Of a DNA stretch of 57,885 bases, positions 7,344-15,671 are shown piece by piece; within the stretch, counting starts at the first letter, position 1; each line of letters opens with the position of its first letter. The notes below the pieces were generated by a model. The model had not been told where the DNA came from. It saw only the letters and a list, made by a program, of their open reading frames with translations, and ran no database searches. A program made the position numbers and the translations under genes. Origin of the DNA: Verrucomicrobiota bacterium (GTDB lineage Bacteria; Verrucomicrobiota; Verrucomicrobiia; Chthoniobacterales; UBA6821); assembly GCA_021413925.1 (NCBI GenBank), contig JAIOPL010000005.1, forward strand, positions 1 to 57,885. Reading direction: 5' to 3'.

Positions 7344-8096
7344 ATGTCGACGCATCGTTTTTATCTCCCGCCAGCACGTTGGGCAGAGGAGGTCCCTGAG
7401 CTGGATCCTGCCGACTCTCATCACTGCGCCGATGTCCTGAGGTCTGAAACCGGCGATACGGTGGTGGTCTTCGATGGTCTGGGAAGGGTCGCCGAGGCGG
7501 AACTGCTCGCGGTGCATCGCAAACATTGCTTACTGCGGATAGGGCAGTCTCATACCAGCTCTCCGCTCCGGTGCACGATCACACTGGTCCAAGCCATCCC
7601 CAAGGGTAAAAACATGGATCTCGTCATCCAGAAGGCCGTGGAGTTGGGTGCGGCGTCCGTGATCCCGCTCCTTTCAGAGAGAACGGTGGTACGTCTGGAG
7701 GATGCTGCTGATGCCGCACGTAAGCAGGAGCGCTGGCAGTCGATCGCGGTCGAGGCCTGCAAGCAGTGTGGTCAGAACCGGATGCCCCGGATCGGTCTGC
7801 CCGTGACGAGCAAAGAGTTCTTCGCGGATCTTCCTCCTGCAGATCTTCTACTTATCGCCTCGCTGGAACCGGATGCCCGTCCCGTGAAGGAGGTGCTCGC
7901 CGCCTATTCGGCTGCCAAGGGATCTCCACCATCAAGCATCCTGGTCATGGTGGGTCCAGAAGGGGACTTCACGCCTGGCGAGTTAGCTTTGGCAAAGGCT
8001 GCGGGGGCGGCTCCGATCACTCTTGGCCCGATAATCCTGCGCACGGAGACTGCCGCCCTCTATTGCCTGAGCGTGCTTGGGCATGAGCTATTCTAG
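7344..8096 (+). CDS. rsmE: 16S rRNA m3U1498 methyltransferase
   Basis: A 250-residue SPOUT-family enzyme that methylates N3 of U1498 in 16S rRNA, in the cytoplasm on the 30S subunit. The N-terminal PUA-like domain begins 'MSTHRFYLPPARW'. The C-terminal trefoil-knot SAM site shows 'VMVGPEGDFTPGELALAKA' and 'ITLGPIILRTETAALYCLS', both diagnostic for RsmE. ATG 7344 is preferred to an upstream in-frame start at 7317 because family proteins begin with this motif. No Shine-Dalgarno sequence is seen. It is the first core gene after the tRNA. Confidence 0.95.
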   Translation: MSTHRFYLPPARWAEEVPELDPADSHHCADVLRSETGDTVVVFDGLGRVAEAELLAVHRKHCLLRIGQSHTSSPLRCTITLVQAIPKGKNMDLVIQKAVELGAASVIPLLSERTVVRLEDAADAARKQERWQSIAVEACKQCGQNRMPRIGLPVTSKEFFADLPPADLLLIASLEPDARPVKEVLAAYSAAKGSPPSSILVMVGPEGDFTPGELALAKAAGAAPITLGPIILRTETAALYCLSVLGHELF

Positions 8097-8169
8097 GAGT
8101 TTAGGCTGTAGTGGTTTGAAGCCCTCGACTCTCGACCTTCGTCGCTCGACGGATTAGACTTTTACGCCC

Positions 8170-8982
8170 ATGTCCGATGCACACCTTTCCGACACGCAGA
8201 ATCTGCCCGATGACCGGCAGATCCCGATCGACCGAGTAGGGGTCAAAGACCTGCGCTATCCGATCCGGGTCCGTGACAAGAGCCACACGGAGCAGGGGAC
8301 AATCGCCACGGTCCAGCTGACAGTCGATCTGCCCCATCATTTCAAGGGGACTCACATGAGCCGTTTCGTGGAGGCATTGAATTCTCACGGACCGGTTCTC
8401 CATGTCCGCAATATCCGTGATATTCTGGTGCAACTCTCAGAGCGTTTGGAGAGCGATCAGGCCCATGTTGCCTTCGAGTTCCCTTATTTCATCGAGAAGC
8501 CGGCCCCAGTCACGGGTGCGGTCGGCTTGATCGATTACACGGTTCGATTCAGCGCGACGCTTGTGGGGGGGCCCAAGGGGAAGGTCGATTTTGTGGTCAC
8601 GGTGGTCGTGCCAGTCACCACGCTTTGTCCGTGCTCGAAGGCGATCAGTGATTCCGGAGCCCATAATCAGCGCGGCCATGTGACCTACTCCGTCCGCTGT
8701 GCCAAGCCGATGTGGATCGAGGAGATGATCCGTCTGGTCGAGGACTCTGCCAGTTCCGAGCTCTACAGCCTGCTGAAGCGTCCCGATGAGAAGTTCGTCA
8801 CGGAACGGGCCTACGCGAATCCCGTCTTCGTCGAGGATCTGGTGCGCAATGTTGCCGGTCGCTCGGAGCAGGATCCCAATATCCTCTGGTACCGGGTGGA
8901 GGCGGAGAATTTCGAGTCGATTCACAATCACAACGCCTATGCGCTGGTCGAGCGCAAGAGCTCCCGCGATGGGTTAAGCTAG
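8170..8982 (+). CDS. folE2: GTP cyclohydrolase IB
   Basis: A 270-residue FolE2-type (COG1469) enzyme, the alternative GTP cyclohydrolase I that converts GTP to dihydroneopterin triphosphate for folate or deazapurine (queuosine) synthesis. Diagnostic segments are 'IPIDRVGVKDLRYPI' near the N-terminus, the metal-binding cysteine in 'TLCPCSKAIS' followed by 'HNQRGHVTY', and the C-terminal 'AENFESIHNHNAYA'. The length is typical. ATG 8170 has no Shine-Dalgarno sequence. FolE2 can use metals other than zinc and is often kept by bacteria facing zinc limitation. It sits alone between rsmE and the haem genes. Confidence 0.95.
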   Translation: MSDAHLSDTQNLPDDRQIPIDRVGVKDLRYPIRVRDKSHTEQGTIATVQLTVDLPHHFKGTHMSRFVEALNSHGPVLHVRNIRDILVQLSERLESDQAHVAFEFPYFIEKPAPVTGAVGLIDYTVRFSATLVGGPKGKVDFVVTVVVPVTTLCPCSKAISDSGAHNQRGHVTYSVRCAKPMWIEEMIRLVEDSASSELYSLLKRPDEKFVTERAYANPVFVEDLVRNVAGRSEQDPNILWYRVEAENFESIHNHNAYALVERKSSRDGLS

Positions 8983-9009
8983 AGCGAAACAAAATAATTT
9001 CCCTAGCTT

Positions 9010-9792
9010 ATGGAACGCATCGCCCTGCTTACCTCAACACTCTTCTACCTCTTCAGCTTTGGCCACACGCTCTATGCGCTTGGGGCCGGGCGCTTCCAGC
9101 CGGGAAGGTTTAATTTCATCGCCATGGCGCTGGGGGCGTTGACTCAGGGATGGTATCTCTCCCTACGCGGTGCTGCGGAGCATGCCTGCCCGATCGGGAA
9201 CCTCTCAGAGACATTGATCTTCCTCTCTTGGTCGATCTCCCTGATCTATTTGGTGATTGGAGCGACCTATAGGCTTTCCCTGATGGGGGCGTTCACCGCC
9301 CCGCTTGTTCTGCTTCTCCAGATTGTGGCGCTCCTGCTTCCGAACGAGGTTCATGTCGGTTTCTTCCGTCCCAACCCGTGGGTGGAAACCCATGCCGCCC
9401 TTTCGCTCGTCGCCTTCGGGGCCTTTGGCCTGGCTGCTGTCGCGGGACTGATGTTCCTAGTGCAGGAGGGACAGCTAAAGTCCCGCCGCCCCGAGCCGAT
9501 CTTCCATCATCTTCCCCCCATCAATATTCTCTCCGAGGCGACGCTTCGCCTGCTCTGGGTTGGTTTCCTGCTTCTCTCCCTGAGTTTTGCCTCGGGTCTC
9601 TTGGCTCATCTTGCAGTCGCGGGCGGGAAGTTCTTTTTTTCGATCTTCATCTGGCTTTTCTACGCCGCCATCCTGTTCGGTGCTAACTCCGGCGTTCTCT
9701 CCGGAAGGCGCTTTGCATGGGCCTCCTCTGTGGCATTCCTTTTGGCCCTCATTCTGCTTCCCGTGATCGAGCATCTCTCTAGTCGTTCTTAG
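9010..9792 (+). CDS. CcsA/HemX-like cytochrome c assembly membrane protein
   Basis: A 260-residue integral membrane protein with about eight hydrophobic helices, of the cytochrome c assembly (CcmC/CcsA/HemX) family. Conserved features are the 'HACPIGNLSETLIFLSW' segment (about residues 58-74), where the family has a haem-related signature, and a histidine in 'PWVETHAALSLVAFG'. In several phyla this gene stands directly upstream of hemA (the hemX position) and affects GluTR level or haem handling. Here the stop is 18 bp before hemA. Whether it exports haem or modulates HemA cannot be told from sequence. Confidence 0.8.
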   Translation: MERIALLTSTLFYLFSFGHTLYALGAGRFQPGRFNFIAMALGALTQGWYLSLRGAAEHACPIGNLSETLIFLSWSISLIYLVIGATYRLSLMGAFTAPLVLLLQIVALLLPNEVHVGFFRPNPWVETHAALSLVAFGAFGLAAVAGLMFLVQEGQLKSRRPEPIFHHLPPINILSEATLRLLWVGFLLLSLSFASGLLAHLAVAGGKFFFSIFIWLFYAAILFGANSGVLSGRRFAWASSVAFLLALILLPVIEHLSSRS

Positions 9793-9810
9793 GTTCCAAG
9801 AAAGCTCCGC

Positions 9811-10851
9811 ATGAATATCCTCTGCGCAGGCCTCAACCACCGCACCGCGCATCTCGACGTGCGGGAGCGGTTTGCCGTGCGCGAGTCGGAGATGGAAGAA
9901 ATGCTCGGCAGATTGCGCGACATCGATGGCGTCTCCGGCGCCGTCATGCTCTCCACCTGCAACCGGGTCGAGCTCTATGCTTCAAGCCTCTGTCCCATGA
10001 GGGCCCTGGAGGGATTCCGATCCATCCTTGCCGAGCGCGCGGGTTTGGAAGCCCCCCTCTATTATCACGCCACGCCCCAAGCGGTGAGGCATCTCTTCCG
10101 GGTGGCTAGCGGTCTCGACTCGATGGTAATCGGCGAGACGGAGATCCTCGGTCAGGTCAAGAAGGCCTACTCTGTGGCTGCGGATGCCGGAGCGGCGACA
10201 CGTCCCCTTCACAAACTCTTCCAGCACGCCTTCCGTGTCGCCAAGTCGGTCCGGACTGAGACCCAGATCACCAGCGGTCCGACCTCGATTGGGTCCGTGG
10301 CGGTGGAGCTTGCAGGCAAGATTTTCGGATCTCTGGAGGACCGCCGCGTTATGATCCTGGGAGCCGGTGAGATCAGCGAGCGTACGGCCCGAAGCCTTCA
10401 GTCCCGCGGAGTGCGCAGCGTCATCGTCTCCAACCGCACCTACGAGCGTGCAGCTCAGCTTGCGGCTGAGATCGGTGGCATGGCGCTGCATTTCGACCAT
10501 TGGGAAAAATCCTTCGCCGATATCGACATCCTGATCAGTTCCACCAATGCCCCCCATGCAATCCTGACCCCGGAAAAGCTCGCGCCCCTAATGAAGCTGC
10601 GCCGCGGTGCACCGCTCTTCGTGATCGATCTGGCCGTGCCGCGCGACGCCGATCCCGCAATCAACGAGATGGAAGGGGTTTTTCTCTACGACATCGACAG
10701 CTTGGAGCAGATCGCCGCCCAGTCTCTCGACATTCGCCGCCAGGAAGTCGTCCGATGCGAATCACTCATCGAGCAGCATGTCGGAGGCTTTATCAGCTGG
10801 ATGAGGAGCATCCATGCACCTGAGTCCCATGCTTTCAGCAGGGCGGTGTGA
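9811..10851 (+). CDS. hemA: Glutamyl-tRNA reductase, short form
   Basis: Converts glutamyl-tRNA(Glu) to glutamate-1-semialdehyde with NADPH, the first committed step of C5 tetrapyrrole synthesis. The catalytic domain starts 'MNILCAGLNHRTAHLDVRER' and has the nucleophile Cys50 in 'STCNRVELYA'. The NADPH domain has 'VMILGAGEISERTARSL'. The protein is 346 residues against about 420 in E. coli. It ends at 'FISWMRSIHAPESHAFSRAV', just where the spinal helix would lead into the C-terminal dimerisation domain, and hemC follows after 4 bp, so the missing part is not encoded out of frame. It heads the hemA-hemC-cobA/hemD operon. Confidence 0.93.
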   Translation: MNILCAGLNHRTAHLDVRERFAVRESEMEEMLGRLRDIDGVSGAVMLSTCNRVELYASSLCPMRALEGFRSILAERAGLEAPLYYHATPQAVRHLFRVASGLDSMVIGETEILGQVKKAYSVAADAGAATRPLHKLFQHAFRVAKSVRTETQITSGPTSIGSVAVELAGKIFGSLEDRRVMILGAGEISERTARSLQSRGVRSVIVSNRTYERAAQLAAEIGGMALHFDHWEKSFADIDILISSTNAPHAILTPEKLAPLMKLRRGAPLFVIDLAVPRDADPAINEMEGVFLYDIDSLEQIAAQSLDIRRQEVVRCESLIEQHVGGFISWMRSIHAPESHAFSRAV

Positions 10852-10855
10852 CGGT

Positions 10856-11800
10856 ATGAATCCCCCATCAGAATCAGACTTGAAGCCCCTGATCCTCGGA
10901 ACACGGGGAAGCGATCTGGCTTTAGCCCAGAGCAGGTTGGTTCGTGCAGCTCTAGAAAAAGCCCATCCGGGTCTTTCCGTTCAGCTCAAGACTATCACCA
11001 CCACCGGCGATGCTCGGACTGCAATGCCTCTCCACGAGCCGACCGCCGAGGGTGCGGGACTCTTCACTAAGCAACTCGAGGAGGCGTTGCTCCGTGGGGA
11101 GATCGATCTTGCCGTCCACAGTCTGAAGGATCTTCCGGTCCAGACGCCTGCCGGACTGACGCTTGCCGCCATTCTGCCCCGGGCCCCCGTTGATGATCTG
11201 CTGGTGTCCCGTCATCCTGGTGGTCTTGCGGGACTTCCCCCGGGATCAACAGTCGGCTCAAGCAGTCCCCGCCGGGCCTTGCTCCTGAAGGCACGTCGTC
11301 CTGATCTCAATCTCATTCCGATCCGTGGCAATGTCCCCACCCGTCTGGCTAAGGTGGCTGCCGGGTCTCCCTTCGATGCCACCATCCTGGCCGCGGCCGG
11401 ACTTGGCCGTCTCGGGCACGATCTCTCCCTTGGTATTCTGGAGATCGAGGGGTTGACGTTGTGGCTGGAGTCCCTGGAATGGATGCTCCCGGCCCCAGGC
11501 CAGGGGGCTATCGCTGTGGAGTGCAGGGTTGGTGATGCTGCGGAAGCTTTGCTTTCGGTGCTGAATCATGGGCCCACGTCCCGGTGCGTCGAGGCTGAGC
11601 GCCTTGTGCTCAGGCATCTCGGGGGAGGATGTCATCTGGCGCTTGGGGCTCTCGCGACGGAGACTGCGGAGGGCATCGCCTTGAATGCGGTCTTTATCCC
11701 GCATCCCAATTCCGACGCTGCCCCTCTCACAGCCAGCGCTATAGCCCCAAGTCCCGCCGACGTTGCAAGAATTGTCGCCGATCAACTTCTCTCATCATGA
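10856..11800 (+). CDS. hemC: Porphobilinogen deaminase (hydroxymethylbilane synthase)
   Basis: Polymerises four porphobilinogens into hydroxymethylbilane. The protein has 314 residues and begins 'MNPPSESDLKPLILGTRGSD'. ATG 10856 is preferred over upstream in-frame starts inside hemA. Visible family motifs are 'LGTRGSDLALAQ', 'HSLKDLP', 'GSSSPRRALLL', 'PIRGNVPTRL' and the dipyrromethane-cofactor cysteine in 'LGGGCHLALGALA'. It lies 4 bp after hemA and overlaps the next gene by an ATGA, so the three genes are translationally linked. Soluble cytoplasmic enzyme. Confidence 0.96.
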   Translation: MNPPSESDLKPLILGTRGSDLALAQSRLVRAALEKAHPGLSVQLKTITTTGDARTAMPLHEPTAEGAGLFTKQLEEALLRGEIDLAVHSLKDLPVQTPAGLTLAAILPRAPVDDLLVSRHPGGLAGLPPGSTVGSSSPRRALLLKARRPDLNLIPIRGNVPTRLAKVAAGSPFDATILAAAGLGRLGHDLSLGILEIEGLTLWLESLEWMLPAPGQGAIAVECRVGDAAEALLSVLNHGPTSRCVEAERLVLRHLGGGCHLALGALATETAEGIALNAVFIPHPNSDAAPLTASAIAPSPADVARIVADQLLSS

Positions 11801-13359
11801 AAACACCTTCTGAAAAATCCTCCAAGAAACCCTCCGCGGCCGCAGAACCTATCGAGGGAATCTGCCATCTGGTTGGTGCCGGCCCCGGCGATCCGGGACT
11901 GCTGACACTACGAGGACGCGAGTGCCTGGAGCGTGCCGACGTGGTGATCTACGACTACCTGAGCAATGCGGAGTTTCTCCGTTTTGCCCCCGCCTCCGCC
12001 GAAAAGATCTATGCAGGCAAGACAGCCGGACAACATGCGCTGAAGCAGGAGGAGACCAATGCGCTGCTGGTTAAGTTCACCCGTGAGGGAAAGCGGGTGG
12101 TGCGCCTCAAGGGCGGTGATCCCTTTCTCTTTGGCCGTGGAGGAGAGGAGGCTGCAGAACTCGCCGCAGCCGGACTTCGCTTCGAGATCGTTCCAGGGGT
12201 CACCTCCGCAATCGGGGGTTTGGCCTATGCCGGCATTCCCGTCACCCACCGCGCCAGCAATGCCGTGCTCACGATCTTCACCGGCCATGAGGAGCCGGAC
12301 AAAAAGACCTCCGGTATCGACTACAAGGCGATCGCTTCGGCGCCCGGCACGAAGGTGATGCTGATGGGTGTGGAGCGCCTGGCCGCCATCACAGGGCAGC
12401 TTACGCAGGCGGGAATGTCCACGGAGACCCCTGTGGCTCTTGTACGCTGGGCGACGACAGGCCGTCATCAGACCTTAGTCGGGACACTGGGCACAATCGC
12501 CGGACTGGCTGAGGAGAAACAGTTCAAAGCCCCCGCCGTGGCGGTTTTCGGCGATGTCGTGAATCTCCGGGAGACGCTGAACTGGTTCGAGACACGCCCT
12601 CTCTTTGGTCGACGCATCGCAGTGACGCGCACGCGTCAGCAGGCGGGTGACTTGCTTGCCTCACTCCGGGAACTCGGCGCCGATGCCTATGAGCTTCCGA
12701 CCATCCGGATCGAGCCTCCCGCCGACAAGACCGCCTTCATCGAAGCGATGCTCGATGTTCGCACCTACGACTGGATCGTCTTTACAAGCCCGAACGGGGT
12801 GGAGGCATTTTTCACGGCCTTCTTCGCCGCCCATGAGGATGCCCGCGACCTCGGCGGGGCGCGCATCGCCGTGATCGGCAACGGCACCGCCAAAAAAGTG
12901 CGCGAGTACCACTATGCGGTGGATCTGATCCCGGAGGAATTTGTGGCCGAGTCGTTGCTGAAATCCTTCAAGGAGCTCAACGTCGAAAACCTCAAGATGC
13001 TGCTCCCTCGTGCCGCCGGAGCCCGTGAGATGCTGGCAATCCAGCTTGAGGAGCTCGGAGCCATCGTGGATGACGTGCCCGTTTACCAGACCGTTCCCGA
13101 AACGGAGGATGTCTCCGGAGGGATCCGCCGCTTCCGGGAGGAGGGGGCGGATATGATCACCTTCACCAGTGCTTCAACGGCAGATCACTTCATGGCACTC
13201 GGACTTTCTCTGCCCGTGGGACTCAAGACCGCCAGCATCGGGCCTGTCACGTCGTCGGAAATGAAAAAACTCGGACTTCCGATCGATTTGGAAGCAACCC
13301 AGCACGATATTCCCGGGTTGGTGGCTGCAATCCGGGGTTTTTATAACCCAAGCCTCTGA
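11797..13359 (+). CDS. cobA-hemD: Fused uroporphyrinogen-III methyltransferase and uroporphyrinogen-III synthase
   Basis: A 520-residue bifunctional protein. Residues about 22-265 are a SUMT domain: 'HLVGAGPGDPGLLTLRG', 'VVRLKGGDPFLFGRGGEEA', 'EIVPGVTSAIGGLAYAGIPV' and 'TGHEEP'. Residues about 268-518 are HemD: 'RRIAVTRTRQQAGDL' and 'DWIVFTSPNGVEAFF', with a C-terminal 'ADMITFTSASTADHF'. HemD closes the linear tetrapyrrole to uroporphyrinogen III, and SUMT diverts it to precorrin-2 for sirohaem or cobalamin. The fusion is known in several phyla. The true start is the ATG overlapping the hemC stop. The first 20 residues are a Lys/Ser-rich tail. Confidence 0.95.
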   Translation: MKTPSEKSSKKPSAAAEPIEGICHLVGAGPGDPGLLTLRGRECLERADVVIYDYLSNAEFLRFAPASAEKIYAGKTAGQHALKQEETNALLVKFTREGKRVVRLKGGDPFLFGRGGEEAAELAAAGLRFEIVPGVTSAIGGLAYAGIPVTHRASNAVLTIFTGHEEPDKKTSGIDYKAIASAPGTKVMLMGVERLAAITGQLTQAGMSTETPVALVRWATTGRHQTLVGTLGTIAGLAEEKQFKAPAVAVFGDVVNLRETLNWFETRPLFGRRIAVTRTRQQAGDLLASLRELGADAYELPTIRIEPPADKTAFIEAMLDVRTYDWIVFTSPNGVEAFFTAFFAAHEDARDLGGARIAVIGNGTAKKVREYHYAVDLIPEEFVAESLLKSFKELNVENLKMLLPRAAGAREMLAIQLEELGAIVDDVPVYQTVPETEDVSGGIRRFREEGADMITFTSASTADHFMALGLSLPVGLKTASIGPVTSSEMKKLGLPIDLEATQHDIPGLVAAIRGFYNPSL

Positions 13360-13439
13360 TCGCCCGAATTCGACCTCTTCAGCATTTTGGTGGCGTGATG
13401 CCCGATCCGGCCTTAAAAGAGACATAGAGACACAAACCC

Positions 13440-13796
13440 ATGCAAATCCACATCAGTCCACGCCATATCCAACTCACTGCAGCCATCCATGCCCATGTGG
13501 CCGCGAAGGTTGCTCATCTTGAGGAATACACCGACAGCATCCTTGCCACGCACGTGGTGCTTCTTTTCGACGAGCACCGCTCCAAGAAAAAAGATTTCTT
13601 GGTCAAGATCCATGTGGCTCTCCCCGGTCCCGACCTTCATGCAGAGGATGCCGAGGATGATCTTTATTCTGCGATCGATCTGACTGTCAAAAAGCTTGTC
13701 CAGCAGCTGCGCAAGAGGAAGACCAAGGTGAAGGAGAAGGCAAAGCACAAGGTCAAAGTCGCCAAGGAGATCGAGCGCCACGGCTACCGCCGCTAG
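13440..13796 (+). CDS. hpf: Ribosome hibernation promoting factor, short form
   Basis: A 118-residue HPF/RaiA-family protein that binds the 30S decoding channel and inactivates or dimerises ribosomes in starvation. The N-terminus 'MQIHISPRHIQLTAAIHAHV' and the middle 'EDAEDDLYSAIDLTVKKLVQQLRKRKTK' match the family. It lacks the C-terminal dimerisation domain of long HPF, and its tail is a Lys-rich stretch. It stands 15 bp before scpA, so it may be co-transcribed with the condensin genes, but there is no overlap. Confidence 0.9.
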   Translation: MQIHISPRHIQLTAAIHAHVAAKVAHLEEYTDSILATHVVLLFDEHRSKKKDFLVKIHVALPGPDLHAEDAEDDLYSAIDLTVKKLVQQLRKRKTKVKEKAKHKVKVAKEIERHGYRR

Positions 13797-13810
13797 CGTC
13801 CGCCTCGGTG

Positions 13811-14599
13811 ATGGAGTCGGAATACAAAGTCCAGCTGGAGGCCTTCGAGGGCCCCCTCGACCTGCTGCTCTACCTCGTCAAGAAGGACGAGGTGGACATT
13901 TATGATATTTCGATCGAGCGGATTACGACCCAGTATCTGGAGTATCTCGAGACGTTCGAGGTTCTGCATATCGAGGTGGCCGGCGAGTTCTTGGTCATGG
14001 CGGCTAACCTGCTTTACATCAAGAGTCGGACTTTGCTTCCCAAGGATCAGCAGCTCCCCGAAGAGGAGGCCGAAGAGGATGATCCGCGCTGGGAGCTCAT
14101 CCGCCAACTCATTGAATACCGGAAGTTCAAGGAAGCGGCGGCCCATCTCCGTGACCAAGAAGATCTTCAGGCGGCTCTATTTCCCCGCGCGGTCTCGCTC
14201 GATCCTGCCCATGCCCCCCTTCTCGATGACAATCTGCTGATCGGCGATATCGGCATCTTCGACCTCATCAATGCTTTCCAGCGGGCGCTCAAACGCCTTC
14301 CTGTTGAGGAAAAGCAGGGAGAGATCTACGAGGAAACTTTCACGGTCACGGATCGGATCAACCACCTGATGGGCCTTGTCGATCGCGGCGTCTCGATGCG
14401 CTTTGAGGAGCTTTTTGGGCAAGCCTCCACGCGTTCCGAACTGGTCGTTACATTCCTTGCCATCCTTGAACTGATCCGGATGAAACAATTCCGCGTGCGT
14501 CAGGAGGAACAATTCGGTGAAATCTGGCTGGATCGCACCCTCTCGGACGAGGAGGAGATCATCCCTGCAGAACCTCTGATCGAACATTCCCATGAGTAA
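13811..14599 (+). CDS. scpA: Segregation and condensation protein A (kleisin)
   Basis: A 262-residue kleisin that bridges the heads of the SMC dimer with ScpB in chromosome compaction. The N-terminus 'YKVQLEAFEGPLDLLLYLVKKDEVDIYDISIERIT' region and 'EFLVMAANLLYIKSRTLLP' are classic ScpA. The C-terminal winged helix contains 'FLAILELIRMKQFRVRQEEQFGEIWL'. ATG 13811 is chosen; a GTG lies one codon upstream. It overlaps scpB by 8 bp. No smc gene lies in the window. Confidence 0.95.
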   Translation: MESEYKVQLEAFEGPLDLLLYLVKKDEVDIYDISIERITTQYLEYLETFEVLHIEVAGEFLVMAANLLYIKSRTLLPKDQQLPEEEAEEDDPRWELIRQLIEYRKFKEAAAHLRDQEDLQAALFPRAVSLDPAHAPLLDDNLLIGDIGIFDLINAFQRALKRLPVEEKQGEIYEETFTVTDRINHLMGLVDRGVSMRFEELFGQASTRSELVVTFLAILELIRMKQFRVRQEEQFGEIWLDRTLSDEEEIIPAEPLIEHSHE

Positions 14600-15653
14600 G
14601 AAATCATCCAAGAATAAGCCAACCGGAGAGCATGCTTCAGATACCCTCTCCTCCGAGGAAGTGCCCCTGGAATCCCGGGAGGGAGATGTCGCTGTGGAAA
14701 TTGAGGAAACTATGTCTAGCGAGGCTGAGAATGCGTCTCTTCCCGACGCTGTGACTGAAGAATTGCTTGGTGCCGAGGCCCCCGTGGGTGAGGTTCCCCC
14801 GCTTTCCCATGTGCTGGAGGCGATTCTGTTTGCTTCCCAGAAAGCTATCTTGCCTAAGGAACTGATGGCCCATCTCAAGAGCGCGGCCGTTGCCGAGCCG
14901 ACTTCGGTGGCCTCGGCATTTGCGCGTATCAAGGAAGGGGATGTTCGTGATGCCCTGGTCGACCTGCAGGCAGAAGTAGCCGCCTCGGGTCGCGCCTACC
15001 AGGTGCGTGAAACGGCGACCGGGTGGCTACTCTCCAGTGCGCCTGGTTTTGCGCCTTGGCTGCGCGCTCTCTATCCCGAGGCAAAGCCGACCCGTCTAAG
15101 CGCCTCCGCCCTCGAAACCCTCGCCATCATCGCCTACCGCCAACCGATCGCCCGGGCCGATATGGAAGCCGTCCGCGGCGTCTCCGTTGACGGGGTGATG
15201 CAGACGCTTCTGGATCGAGGCCTTGTGAAGATAGCTGGTCGCGCAGAGGCGGCAGGTCGTCCCCTTCTCTACGCAACCACACAGTTTTTCCTGGATCACT
15301 TCGGTCTTCGCACCCTCGATGAGCTTCCTAATGCCGCCGAGTTGCGCCACATACCACTACCAAAAGCGACTCCTGAACCCGGAAGCGCTCCGGTTGATGA
15401 GAGCGGTACTGCCGAACTGCCAGGAGTACTTTCCGTTCCTGAAGAGGTGACAAGCGGTGTCTTGGAGAGTGTGCAAGAAGGCGAAGAAGGCGAACAAGCC
15501 AAAGAAGCCGAGGAAGCCGCCGTGCTGGACGAGGTTGAGGTGACCGAGATTCTTGAACTCCGTGAGTCGGTGGTCTTCGAGGAGGTTTCTTTCGACGCGG
15601 AGGTCGAGAAGGAAGAATCCGGAGAATCTCGGGACGGCCACCCGGAACGCTGA
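14592..15653 (+). CDS. scpB: Segregation and condensation protein B with acidic extensions
   Basis: A 353-residue partner of ScpA. The conserved tandem winged-helix core spans about residues 70-255: 'LSHVLEAILFASQKAILPKE', 'AYQVRETATGWLLSSAPGFA' and 'LSASALETLAIIAYRQPIARADMEAVRGVSVDGVMQ' region. The family is usually about 180-220 residues. Here a 65-residue acidic Ser/Glu-rich N-terminal tail and a C-terminal tail of about 95 residues rich in Glu/Val are added, both probably disordered. The start overlaps scpA, which supports coupled synthesis. Confidence 0.93.
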   Translation: MSKKSSKNKPTGEHASDTLSSEEVPLESREGDVAVEIEETMSSEAENASLPDAVTEELLGAEAPVGEVPPLSHVLEAILFASQKAILPKELMAHLKSAAVAEPTSVASAFARIKEGDVRDALVDLQAEVAASGRAYQVRETATGWLLSSAPGFAPWLRALYPEAKPTRLSASALETLAIIAYRQPIARADMEAVRGVSVDGVMQTLLDRGLVKIAGRAEAAGRPLLYATTQFFLDHFGLRTLDELPNAAELRHIPLPKATPEPGSAPVDESGTAELPGVLSVPEEVTSGVLESVQEGEEGEQAKEAEEAAVLDEVEVTEILELRESVVFEEVSFDAEVEKEESGESRDGHPER

Positions 15654-15671
15654 ACAGAAAACCTTCTCCCC

